Positions 43,671 through 52,277 of a DNA stretch of 64,000 bases are shown piece after piece. Under the pieces are notes generated by a model, which worked only from the letters and a program-made list of their open reading frames with translations, did no database searches and had not been told where the DNA came from. Within the stretch, counting starts at the first letter, position 1. Every line of letters starts with the position of its first letter. The DNA comes from Planctomycetota bacterium (GTDB lineage Bacteria; Planctomycetota; Phycisphaerae; UBA1845). A program made the position numbers and the translations under genes. The stretch covers positions 1 through 64,000 of the forward strand of contig JACQFE010000011.1 in NCBI GenBank assembly GCA_016200265.1. Direction: 5' to 3'.

Positions 43671-44636
43671 TTACGGATAAATCAAAGAATCCGTAGCGGC
43701 ATACTTGTTGGCGCCGCCGCCGAACGCATTCTGCCCCGGATAGGGGTTTGCAGGGTTAGACCCCCACACGGTGTCACCGTGGATAATGTTCTTGTGCTGC
43801 GGATCCGTCCACTGATCGTTCACGATTACGGTGTAGATATTGTCTGAATCGATGCCGACCGCCGGCGTCCTCTGGAAGGACGAGTGACCGTCGCCATATA
43901 GACAGTTCTGGCCTTCACCGCTGCCCCTGCCTCCGTGATTCGGTGAATTGTAAAGGGCCCAGTCTTTCGGCGAGCTTTCGATGGTGATGATCTTACCGTT
44001 TACCTGCCATGTCGGCGGAGTGGGATTGGCGCCGCTGTAGTACGGTCCCTTGTCGGCAGCGAGAACCTGGCGGTTGTCGACGCCTTCGCGCGGCTGAGTG
44101 TCCTTCGGGCCGAACGGAACCTGGTATCCATAGCTGATGTTCTGATAGGTCTCGAAATCGTAGTACAGATCGAGATCCTCAGTGCGGTCGTCGGTGTCGC
44201 CGCTGCTCGGGCAAATAAACTGCTTCACGGTGATATCACCGGATCGGACCATCATCCAGTAGGCACGCGTGACTGAAACGGCAGTGCTACCGGCTGTCGG
44301 TTGGGCAGCCGTCTCTGAAAAACTCTGAAATTGGCGGTTGTTGCCAACCGACCCTGGATCACTATTCGTCGTGGCCAATCCCTGGTTCGTGTAGTCGATA
44401 CCCTGAGCGTCGACGTACGCGGCTTTGAAGGCCGGGATCATCCACTTTTCCTGATTGTCGTTGGCGTAAATCTTCGCCGACGTACCAATACCCTTGACGT
44501 TTGCTCCGCACACCAGTCGCTTGCTGAGCTCACGAGCTCTTGAAAGGCTCGGAAGCAAAATAGATATCAAAAGAGCGATGATAGCGATGACGACCAGGAG
44601 CTCAATCAGGGTAAACGCTTTCGTTTTCTTCTTCAT
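43671..44636 (-). CDS. Type II secretion-like pseudopilin with planctomycetal C-terminal domain
   Basis: 321 residues. The leader KKKTKAFTLIELLVVIAIIA is a prepilin signal (cleavage before F8, with Glu at +5), followed by the hydrophobic helix. The body has LVCGANVKGIGTSAKIYAND and a late DGHSSF (H-x-D-G-like) motif, as in the large DUF1559/'prepilin N-terminal cleavage' families of Planctomycetota. AAGGAG lies 9 bases before the ATG. It stands alone on the minus strand; no secretion machinery is nearby. Likely forms or caps a pilus-like fibre. Confidence 0.85.
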   Translation of the reverse strand: MKKKTKAFTLIELLVVIAIIALLISILLPSLSRARELSKRLVCGANVKGIGTSAKIYANDNQEKWMIPAFKAAYVDAQGIDYTNQGLATTNSDPGSVGNNRQFQSFSETAAQPTAGSTAVSVTRAYWMMVRSGDITVKQFICPSSGDTDDRTEDLDLYYDFETYQNISYGYQVPFGPKDTQPREGVDNRQVLAADKGPYYSGANPTPPTWQVNGKIITIESSPKDWALYNSPNHGGRGSGEGQNCLYGDGHSSFQRTPAVGIDSDNIYTVIVNDQWTDPQHKNIIHGDTVWGSNPANPYPGQNAFGGGANKYAATDSLIYP

Positions 44637-45421
44637 TTTCTAGACTCCTTTTTTACCAATCCAAACGATGCAAACCAAAGACTCTCGCGAAACGATCGCG
44701 AAGGCCGATGTTAACTTCGGCAGTTCCCGTGCAATCACCGGGCCTTAACTGACGGCAATTCATTGCGCTTTTGATGGCACTACATTCGTTTGAACCACCA
44801 CGTCAGCCTATTCTCAGGGACAACCAGCGCGCAAACGCGATCCCTAGCGAATGCCATCAAATGGCGCCATCAGCTAGACAAAATTCCGCCTTTACCCGGC
44901 TAAAACCAAGACCGAAAGGCGAAACAATCCCGATGCGTCCGACAAGTCCTCGAAGCTACGTGGTGGTTGTGGAGAGTGCTTGTGAATGAACTATAAGGAT
45001 AGCACGTACAAAGAATGAATGAAGGTGATCGATTTTAGATAACGCACGGGCTTTACGCAGCCCCATTGAAAATCAAACCCTCAACCACTCCACCTCGATC
45101 CGAATCCTAATCGGACCTTTGCCTCCTGTCAAGGATATTCGGATCAAAACAAACCAGTTATAAGCGAAAGGATAGGCGTTTCCTTGCGAGAAATAATGTT
45201 TTGCAGTGTGGCTTTTAAGTCCTATTTTCAAGCTTCGATATGGGTGATCTTCCAGAGGCCTCCAAGCTGCTCAGTATCCTTTCTGGAGTTGCGGGAAATC
45301 TCCAATCGATAAACAAAGGCCAAGAAATGCGATCGGAGGTAACGGCGATAATCGTCCCAGATGTCCTGGAATGCCAAAGACGTTCGGAGGAGATCCGCAT
45401 CCATTCTAGATTCGAAGCCGA
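44637..45421. other. 785-base spacer without a supported gene
   Basis: Only short open frames without family features are present. It separates the pseudopilin from the decaying polysaccharide cluster. Confidence 0.4.
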
Positions 45422-46093
45422 TCAAACTTTGTTCATTGAGTCTTGGTTCGACCGCGATTGGCGCGAATGGGAACAGATTCCGAACCGTCCCAATTTTTCC
45501 GCGAAACGCGTGACTCGGTTTGGGGCCAAGATCGCAACCTGGGTATACAGGAGAATCTGCAAGTCGAGCCAGATGGATTGGTGACGAGCATATTCTACGT
45601 CGTAGTAAATCCATTCCTGAAAATCCGCGAGTGGATCATTGCGAAGGCGAAGAACCTGCGTCAAACCAGTAATTCCCGGTTTCACGGAAAGTCGAGCGCG
45701 TCTCCCGGATGACTTGCTGCGTTCCTGCTTGAGTCGGGCGAACTCCTCTTCGAACACTTTCAGCGTTACTTCCGCCGTTTTGACGTCGTTCTCAAAGGAT
45801 TGTTTCTGTGATTTCAAGAACAAAGCACGCAGATCTTGCCGCCGGTGCTCCAAACGCTCCTTGAATTTCGCGAGCCGTTCGGGCCGGCTCTTCACGTCGG
45901 GATGGTCTTTCCCAAGCCCCGCCTTCACGTCATTCGTTTCGGAAAGTTCCAAATTTCGAATCTGCTCGCGGACATTTTGGATTTCAGGGTCGGTCATGGA
46001 GAACTGTTCGAACTGCGCCGAGTTGAAGAGATCGTCACTTCCTGCTTCCTGCTGCGAGGTAAAGGTCGCGAGTTTCGCCTTTGCCAATGCCAA
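45422..46093 (-). pseudogene. Chimeric fragment: chain-length determinant piece fused to sugar-transferase C-terminus
   Basis: A 223-codon open frame made of two unrelated parts. Codons 1-125 match the coiled-coil part of a Wzz/GumC-type chain-length protein (DPEIQNVREQIRNLEL, LGKDHPDVKSRPERLAKF). Codons 132-185 match the C-terminal signature of a bacterial undecaprenyl-phosphate sugar transferase (RLSVKPGITGLTQVLRL, YYDVEYARHQSIWLDLQILL). Each half lacks the rest of its gene: no membrane segments, no Walker motifs, no transferase N-terminus. It looks like the scar of a deletion joining two EPS genes in frame near 45705. No product role is likely. Confidence 0.75.
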
Positions 46094-46104
46094 ATTCTTC
46101 CGCC

Positions 46105-46500
46105 CAAGGCAAAGGTGCGAAAATCCTGCTGAAAGAAGTGCCTGATCCGCAGCGGTTCGGGGTGGCCGAAGTCAAGAATGATCGCATCATGGGCATTGAA
46201 GAAAAACCCAAGAAGCCCAAGTCAAATCTTGCGGTCATCGGTATCTATATGTACGACCGGCAGGTCTTCGACATGATCCGGCCGCTGAAGCCCTCGGCGC
46301 GCGGTGAGCTGGAAATTACGGACGTCAACAACGCATACCTCGAGCAAGGCGCGCTCACATATGACGCTCTCGATGGCTGGTGGACGGACGCGGGGACTTT
46401 TCGGTCGCTTCATCGGGCTTCGAACATGGTAGCGGATGGCGGCGCGAACCACGTGGAATCGCCGAAACGAAATTCCGTTCAGGTCAGTGCGGCCACATAG
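46105..46500 (+). pseudogene. rfbA: C-terminal fragment of glucose-1-phosphate thymidylyltransferase
   Basis: About 130 codons that match the second half of Rfb[60 protein letters not shown] and GWWTDAGTF. The first half, which holds the nucleotide-binding GGxGTRLxP motif, is missing; the open frame upstream (from 46081) is the reverse of the neighbouring fragment. Not expected to work. The rfbB and rfbD genes follow, so an rfbABD dTDP-rhamnose set once existed here. Confidence 0.85.
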
Positions 46501-46530
46501 AATTTTTCTTCCCTGAATCGAAAACAAACG

Positions 46531-47577
46531 ATGCGAACGATATTGATCACAGGTGCGGCGGATTTCATCGGAAGCAATTTCGTGCGCATGATGCGCGAGA
46601 AGCGCCCGGACGTGCGAATCGTTGCGTTTGATGCGTTGACGTACGCGGGGAACCTCGAGAACCTTGCCGGAGTGTCGGAGGTTTCCGGCTTTCAATTTGT
46701 CCGCGGTGACATTTGCGACGCGGAGGCTTTGCGACCCTGGTTTGAAGGCGGCCTCGACGCAGTGGTGAACTTTGCGGCGGAAAGCCGCGTGGATCGAAGC
46801 ATCCTGGGTGCGCAAGAATTCGTTCGTACCAACGTCGTCGGCGTGCAGATCCTGCTCGATCTGGCGCGGCAATTTCCGGTCAAGCGGTTTCTTCAGGTAT
46901 CTACCGACGAGGTGTACGGTTCGCTGGGGCCGACGGGCAAGTTCATGGAGACCACGCCGATCGCTCCGAGTAGTCCCTATAGCGCGTCCAAGGCGGCAGC
47001 CGATCTTCTTGTTCATTCGTATCATCACACGTTTGGTCTGCCGACGCTGATTACGCGATGCTCGAACAACTATGGCCCCTACCAGTTTTCGGAAAAGTTG
47101 ATCCCGCTATTCGTGACGAATCTGCTCGCGGGCCAAAAGGTACCGGTCTACGGGGATGGGATGAATGTGCGTGATTGGATCCACGTTCGCGATCATTGTG
47201 AGGCCATTCTTGTCGTTCTGGAAAAGGCGTCTCTTGGATCGGTGTACAACATCGGTGGCGATTGTGAAGTCCCGAACATTGAAATCACCCGCCAGTTGCT
47301 GCGACTTCTTGGGCGGGACGGCTCGTTCATTCAATATGTGAAGGATCGCCCGGGACACGATCGGCGTTATGCGATGGACATTTCGCGAATCGAGCGAGAT
47401 TTGGGTTGGCGACCGCGGATTGCGTTTGAGCAAGGTCTGAGTGACACGGTGGAATGGTACAAGCGGAACGAGGACTGGTGGACGCGGATCAAGACCGGCG
47501 ACTATCTCCATTATTACGACCGGCAATACGGAGTCGGCGGAGTAGTCGAAGCGGCTGCGGCAGGTAGTAGAAGTTAG
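46531..47577 (+). CDS. rfbB: dTDP-glucose 4,6-dehydratase, Rossmann glycine replaced by Asp
   Basis: Second step of dTDP-L-rhamnose synthesis (SDR superfamily). 348 residues, full length, with the catalytic TDE in VSTDEVYGS and YSASKAAAD (Tyr-x3-Lys), plus RCSNNYGPYQ and FSEKLIPLF. Unusual: the NAD-binding motif near the start reads TGAADFIGSNF; the family has TGGAGFIGSNF. The middle glycine of GxxGxxG (residue 11) is Asp, which should hinder NAD binding. Because adjoining rfbA and rfbD are broken, this may be a fresh missense lesion in an otherwise intact frame. Confidence 0.88.
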   Translation: MRTILITGAADFIGSNFVRMMREKRPDVRIVAFDALTYAGNLENLAGVSEVSGFQFVRGDICDAEALRPWFEGGLDAVVNFAAESRVDRSILGAQEFVRTNVVGVQILLDLARQFPVKRFLQVSTDEVYGSLGPTGKFMETTPIAPSSPYSASKAAADLLVHSYHHTFGLPTLITRCSNNYGPYQFSEKLIPLFVTNLLAGQKVPVYGDGMNVRDWIHVRDHCEAILVVLEKASLGSVYNIGGDCEVPNIEITRQLLRLLGRDGSFIQYVKDRPGHDRRYAMDISRIERDLGWRPRIAFEQGLSDTVEWYKRNEDWWTRIKTGDYLHYYDRQYGVGGVVEAAAAGSRS

Positions 47578-47588
47578 TGACTTTCAAA

Positions 47589-48564
47589 ATGAATTGGTCG
47601 AAGGCTCGGATTCTGATCGTCGGGGCCAAGGGAATGCTCGGTCGTGACGTCCACACACCTTGCGTCGCGGATGGGAACGAACAATCCACGGTTGATTGCT
47701 TTGGATCGCACAGAATTGGATATTTGCGATTCCCCGCGCGTAATCGAATTCGTTGCACGTCTTAGGCCGGATGTGCTCATCAACTGCGCCGCACTTACGA
47801 ACGTGGACGGTTGCGAAAGCGATCAGGAAGGCGCATTCGCGATCAACGCCGACGGTCCTTGGAATCTCGGTAAAGCTTGTAAAACCTGCGAGGCTTTGCT
47901 TGTTCACCTCAGTACGGATTTTGTCTTTAACGGGCAAAGCGATCGACCCTATCGCGTGGAAGAGCCACCAAATCCGCTTTCGATCTACGGGGAATCCAAG
48001 TGGCGAGGGGAACTCGCTATTCGCAAATCTGGATGTCGTCATCTGATTGTTCGCACATCATGGCTGTTTGGTCATCATGGCCGCAATTTTGTCGAGGCGA
48101 TCTTGAAGAAGGCGGAAGCGGGTGAGGATCTTCGAGTTGTGAACGACCAGGTCGGACGCCCGACAAGCACCATTGACCTGACCGAAGGATTGTTGCGATT
48201 GCTTGAATCGAGCACGGAAGGAACCTTTCATTTTGCAAATCAAGGTCAGTGCACCTCGTTCGAGTTCGCGGTTAAAATTGTCAGCACCTCCGAATTCAAA
48301 GTGATCATCGAACCGATCACCTCCGCTGAATTGGTCCGACCGGCGAAACGTCCTGCGTATTCGATGCTGGACTTGAGCGCGTATGAATCGAAGACGGGTC
48401 ATCATCTGCGCCAATGGACAGACGCGTTGCGGCAATATCTACGAGAACGAAAGGGCCGCCGCACTCATGAATTGAATCCCAGTCGGCTGCAGATGAATTC
48501 AACCGCAAAGTCCGGCGTGGAGTTGGATCGCAATTCAACGGGGTTATTCCAACGAGAGAATTGA
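47589..48564 (+). pseudogene. rfbD: dTDP-4-dehydrorhamnose reductase, frameshifted near the start
   Basis: Final step of dTDP-rhamnose synthesis. The first 20 codons from ATG 47589 (NWSKARILIVGAKGMLGRDV, with the GxxGxxG motif) are in one frame; from about 47650 the rest (THLASRMGTNNPRLIALDRT, INCAALTNVDGCESD, YGESKWRGE with Tyr-x3-Lys, GRPTSTIDL) is in the next. No single start gives both, so either a single-base indel has broken the gene or it is a sequencing error. The downstream GTG 47644 alone would lack the cofactor motif. It overlaps the EpsI-like gene start (TGATG). Confidence 0.8.
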
Positions 48565-49304
48565 TGGTGCGACGTCGAAAAACCGCGTCATACGGTGTGG
48601 CGTTCTGGCTATTCGTGCTCGTCGGCGTGGGAGTCGGGCAGCGCTGGCTGAATCGGGTGCTGAATGGTCTCCCTGGCCGTCCCGTCTTGCTCGAACAACC
48701 GTTGTCGACATTGCCAAAGACGATTGAAGATTGGATGGGAGGCGATATCGCGATTGATACGCGAATTATGGAAGTCGCGGGGGCTGATGATTATCTGGCT
48801 CGTCGCTACGTCGGCGTCTCTCGCCGGGATAGCGTTGGCGTTTATGTCGCGTACGCGTCCAGGCCCGCGACAATGATCGGCCGCCATCCGGACAAGAGTT
48901 TTCCAGCCAATGGATGGCTGACGCGGGGCGCGAAAATCGTGCAACTCATGCGCCCGGGCGGAAAGAAACTCGAGTGCAGGATTTATTATTTTTCTCGGGA
49001 GGATGCACACTGGGAAGGTCGCGTGGTGTTGAATTACTTTGTCCTCCACGGCCGACACATCACCGATCCGGAGGAATTTAGCGGTCCGCAATGGCGTCAG
49101 CCGAATTTTGCGCGAGACCCCGCCTATTACGTCGCCCATGTGCAGGTGGTTGCGGTCGCGTCGGATGCGTCTGAGTATGAACAAGTCGAAGCCGCTACTG
49201 AGCGGTTCGCGGCGGCGTCGGCCGGGAATCTGGATGCGCTGCTGCCGCTTGCGGGCGAAGCGAAATCAGGTGACTCGATTATGTCCGCGGAGAAAAGTCC
49301 TTGA
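48564..49304 (+). CDS. epsI: EpsI-family exosortase-associated protein
   Basis: 246 residues: an N-terminal membrane anchor (SYGVAFWLFVLVGVGVGQRW) and a periplasmic domain with RRYVGVSRRDSVGVYVAY, HPDKSFPANGW and the late strand RVVLNYFVLHGR. This is the DUF3485/EpsI pattern found with exosortases in Gram-negative EPS clusters. The usual Cys of the H-P-x-x-C-Y/F-P motif is Ser here. No exosortase (EpsH/XrtA-like) gene is in the window. ATG overlaps the rfbD stop. Confidence 0.8.
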   Translation: MVRRRKTASYGVAFWLFVLVGVGVGQRWLNRVLNGLPGRPVLLEQPLSTLPKTIEDWMGGDIAIDTRIMEVAGADDYLARRYVGVSRRDSVGVYVAYASRPATMIGRHPDKSFPANGWLTRGAKIVQLMRPGGKKLECRIYYFSREDAHWEGRVVLNYFVLHGRHITDPEEFSGPQWRQPNFARDPAYYVAHVQVVAVASDASEYEQVEAATERFAAASAGNLDALLPLAGEAKSGDSIMSAEKSP

Positions 49305-49340
49305 CGCTTTGCAACGCCTCGGTACACGGCAGATGACCGC

Positions 49341-50300
49341 ATGACAACTTCCGGAATCGATGTCTCCGTCGTGATTGTGAGCTGGAACACACGCGACGTG
49401 CTGCGTGATTGCCTGCAATCCATTCGTGAAAAGGCAGGTCGAGTCACGTGCGAGGTGATCGTCATCGATAACAACTCCGCGGACGGATCAGCGGACATGG
49501 TGGCCGCGGAGTTCCCTGATTTTCGGCTGATCCGCAATCGATCAAACGGAGGATTCGCTTCCGCGAACAATCAGGGCATCGCGATCAGCAACAGTCGGTA
49601 TGTACTTCTGTTGAATCCAGATACGCTGATTCGCGGCGCAGCAATAACGAAGTCCGTGCATTTCGCCGATTCCCATCCGGACGCGGCGGTGGTGGGTTGC
49701 AAAACCTATGGTGGCACGGGGTGCATGCAATACAACTGCTACCTGTATCCGAGCCTGCTGAATGTCGCGCTGTCGCTAAGCCATCTTCAGACTCATTACT
49801 GGTATCACCCTTTCTTTGGCCGAGCGCGTCTGGGGTGGTGGGATTACGACAGCCCGCGTGAAGTTGAGGCCGTGGCCGGATGCTTCATGCTTGTGCGTCG
49901 CACGGCAATCGATCAGGTCGGGCCGATGAGCGACGAGTACTTCATGTATTCGGAAGACACAGAGTGGTGCTGGCGGTTCAAGCAGGCGGGCTGGAAGATC
50001 ATGTATACGCCGGACGCGGTGATCACGCATTTCGGCCAGTGCAGCTCGTCCCAGGCCGCCCGCAGTATGCGATTGATGGAGCGGCAGAGCCTATTGGTGT
50101 TCCTGGAAAAGAAATCAGGCAAATTCGAACGATTTCTTGCCAACGGAATGTTTGCCGCGGCTTCTTTTGCGAAGCTACCATGGTTGTATCTTAAGAAATG
50201 GACCCAAGGGGCTCGCGATGGCGATGCGCTGAAAGAGCTGAACCTTTGCATCGCTGCGCTTCGGTTTCATTTGCTGGGGAAGGTCGCCACGAGGTCGTAA
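49341..50300 (+). CDS. GT2-family glycosyltransferase (rhamnosyltransferase-like)
   Basis: 319 residues, GT-A fold. DVSVVIVSWNTRDVLRDCL opens the fold; VIDNNSADGS and LLNPDTLI (DXD-like) are the nucleotide-sugar motifs; AGCFMLVRR, DEYFMYSEDTEWCWR (GT2 acid/base region) and THFGQCSSSQAARSM complete the signature. Likely adds a sugar, possibly rhamnose, to a growing EPS repeat unit. Open and intact. Confidence 0.88.
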   Translation: MTTSGIDVSVVIVSWNTRDVLRDCLQSIREKAGRVTCEVIVIDNNSADGSADMVAAEFPDFRLIRNRSNGGFASANNQGIAISNSRYVLLLNPDTLIRGAAITKSVHFADSHPDAAVVGCKTYGGTGCMQYNCYLYPSLLNVALSLSHLQTHYWYHPFFGRARLGWWDYDSPREVEAVAGCFMLVRRTAIDQVGPMSDEYFMYSEDTEWCWRFKQAGWKIMYTPDAVITHFGQCSSSQAARSMRLMERQSLLVFLEKKSGKFERFLANGMFAAASFAKLPWLYLKKWTQGARDGDALKELNLCIAALRFHLLGKVATRS

Positions 50301-50349
50301 GGGTGAATCGAGCGAAACGGAACTATCTTGGTGCAGGGCGCAATCGCCA

Positions 50350-51186
50350 ATGAAGCGCGTCATCGTTTTAGTGATTTCGGCCGCGTATTGGGCTCTCACA
50401 CTGGGCGGCCGCCTTGCGAGCCGAAATCAATATTGCGTCGTGCTCTACTACCACGGCGTGTCGGCGAAGACCGCGAAAGCATTCGCGGAACAAATGGCGT
50501 GGCTTGCGGATCGCTTTGAAGTCGTGCGACTGTCGGATGCGTTGACGCCTCGCACACGGGCTGCAGTCTGTATTACGTTTGATGATGCCTTGGAAAACTT
50601 GTTGACGAATGCGATTCCAGTGCTGACGCGGCTTGAGCTCCCCGCGACGATTATTGCGGTGAGTCGAAATCTCGCGAAGCCGCCCCAATGGGAGATGACA
50701 CCCGGTCACGCGGAATCGAATGAACGAACGATGTCTGAGGCGCAGCTGCATATTCTTCCGCACGAGCTTATTGACGTCGGCTCACACACCTGCACGCATC
50801 CGCACCTGCCTCGGCTGTCAAAGGAAGATGTGCGGCGCGAGCTGTGCGATTCAAAGAGCGATTTGTAGACGATATTAGGGCGTAAAGTGTCCTTGTTCAG
50901 CGCCCCGTATGGCGGGCTGCATCCATTTACGATTGAGGCGGCGCGCGAGGCGGGATACGACAAGGCCGTGACTTGCGATCCCCGCGTCATGCGATGCGAC
51001 GATTCCCCGTTGATGATTGGACGGTTCAAGAAGGCTCCAGAGGATTGGACGATCGAATTTCGTTTGAAGGCCGCCGGCGCGTACGCATGGCGAGGCTGGT
51101 TTCGCCGACGAGGGATGGAATCCATCCAATTGTCGAATCAACCGATGGGGGCGGTCGTTCCGTCGAGCAGGCAGGTGCGTGCGTGA
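50350..51186 (+). pseudogene. Polysaccharide deacetylase interrupted by an in-frame TAG
   Basis: NodB-like deacetylase: an N-terminal membrane anchor or signal, CITFDDALENLLTNAIPVL (TFDD), GSHTCTHPHLPRL (zinc His pair), then a TAG at 50866-50868 in the same frame, then TILGRKVSLFSAPYGG and ACDPRV-like C-terminal signatures to 51186. The sequence on both sides aligns as one gene (…SKSDL-stop-TILGRKV…), and a Glu (GAG) is the natural residue at that point, so a single G-to-T change is the simplest cause. The last codon overlaps the next gene (GTGA). Confidence 0.85.
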
Positions 51187-52277
51187 GCGACGAAGTTCTT
51201 GTCGATCACTTGAACGCTGAAGAATGGTCTGCGGAGGCAAGGCGCTTCAGCGATTCCAACATCTATCAAACATGGGCTTTTGGGGAGCAAAGTGCGGCAG
51301 AAAGCGGAGCGACGATCAGCCGGATCGCGATAAAGCGCGGCGAATCCATTGTTGCCATGACCCAACTGATGATCAAACGGATCCCCATGCTGCGAACCAG
51401 GCTGGCGTATTCGTATCGCGGCCCGCTTTGGGAGCATTCAGGTGCTTCTTCATCCGATTGGCGGAAAATACTTTCCTGCATCCGAGATGAATATGTCTCG
51501 CGACGCGGGCTTGTGGCCCGTATCGCCGCAAATCTATGGACGTTCGATGGAGAGCAGGGAGATTCGGTCGGCGGGCCTGAGGATCGGTTGTCGGATTTTC
51601 TGGAGGGTTCAGGCTTTTCGCAGGAGGCGAATCGAGTTGCTGATCGGACGATCGTGCTTGACCTTTATCCATCCATCGACGTGCTTCGAAAGAACCTGGA
51701 CCAGAAATGGCGAAACGGGCTGAATCAGTCCGAGCGGAAGGGGCTTACGATTCGTGACGGCGTGGACGACGACGCCATTCGCGAATTTGAACAGCTCTAT
51801 GCGGCCATGTGGGAGCGAAAACGATTTGAGGCCGGCGTGTGCGTATCGAGCTTTCGAACGCTCCAGAGGAATCTTCTGGAACACGAAAAGCAGCGAGTGG
51901 CGCTGGCGTATCTCGGCGACGAGCTGGTCGCGGGCCATGTTTCGAGCACATTGGGCGATACGTGCATTTATCTTCTCGGCGCCTCCAACGATGCCGGCCG
52001 GCATACGAAGGCATCGTATCTCTTGCAATGGCATACCTTGCAGCGAGCCAAGGCTGATGGCGCTCGATGGTATGACCTTGGCGGGATCGATCCCGAAAGG
52101 AACCCCGGAGTCTATCATTTCAAATCCGGATTGGGCGGTCGCAAGGCAACCTTCGCCCCGCAGATTTCTGCATCGCCGGAAGGAATGGGCAAAGTTCTCG
52201 CCCCGCTGGCGGAGCGCGCTCATCGGATGTTGTCACGCGTGAAAAATCGATTCGCGGAGAGCGTTTCGCTAAAATGA
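51183..52277 (+). CDS. FemAB/GNAT-type transferase
   Basis: 364 residues from GTG 51183. Two GNAT folds of the Fem/Lif kind: VDHLNAEEWSAEARRFSDSN, YSYRGPLWEH, LDQKWRNGLNQSERKGLTI, and HVSSTLGDTCIYLLGASND then RWYDLGGIDPERNPGVYHFK, which is the hallmark of the peptidoglycan-bridge/EPS-cluster GNAT family. In EPS loci such proteins attach amino acids or acyl groups to the polymer. Open and intact. The stop overlaps the next gene's ATG. Confidence 0.8.
   Translation: MSDEVLVDHLNAEEWSAEARRFSDSNIYQTWAFGEQSAAESGATISRIAIKRGESIVAMTQLMIKRIPMLRTRLAYSYRGPLWEHSGASSSDWRKILSCIRDEYVSRRGLVARIAANLWTFDGEQGDSVGGPEDRLSDFLEGSGFSQEANRVADRTIVLDLYPSIDVLRKNLDQKWRNGLNQSERKGLTIRDGVDDDAIREFEQLYAAMWERKRFEAGVCVSSFRTLQRNLLEHEKQRVALAYLGDELVAGHVSSTLGDTCIYLLGASNDAGRHTKASYLLQWHTLQRAKADGARWYDLGGIDPERNPGVYHFKSGLGGRKATFAPQISASPEGMGKVLAPLAERAHRMLSRVKNRFAESVSLK

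Noticed and set aside
45228..45614. 128-codon minus-strand frame left of the fused EPS fragment
   Set aside because: No recognisable family, overlaps the fragment in another frame, and contains no start context; treated as spacer.
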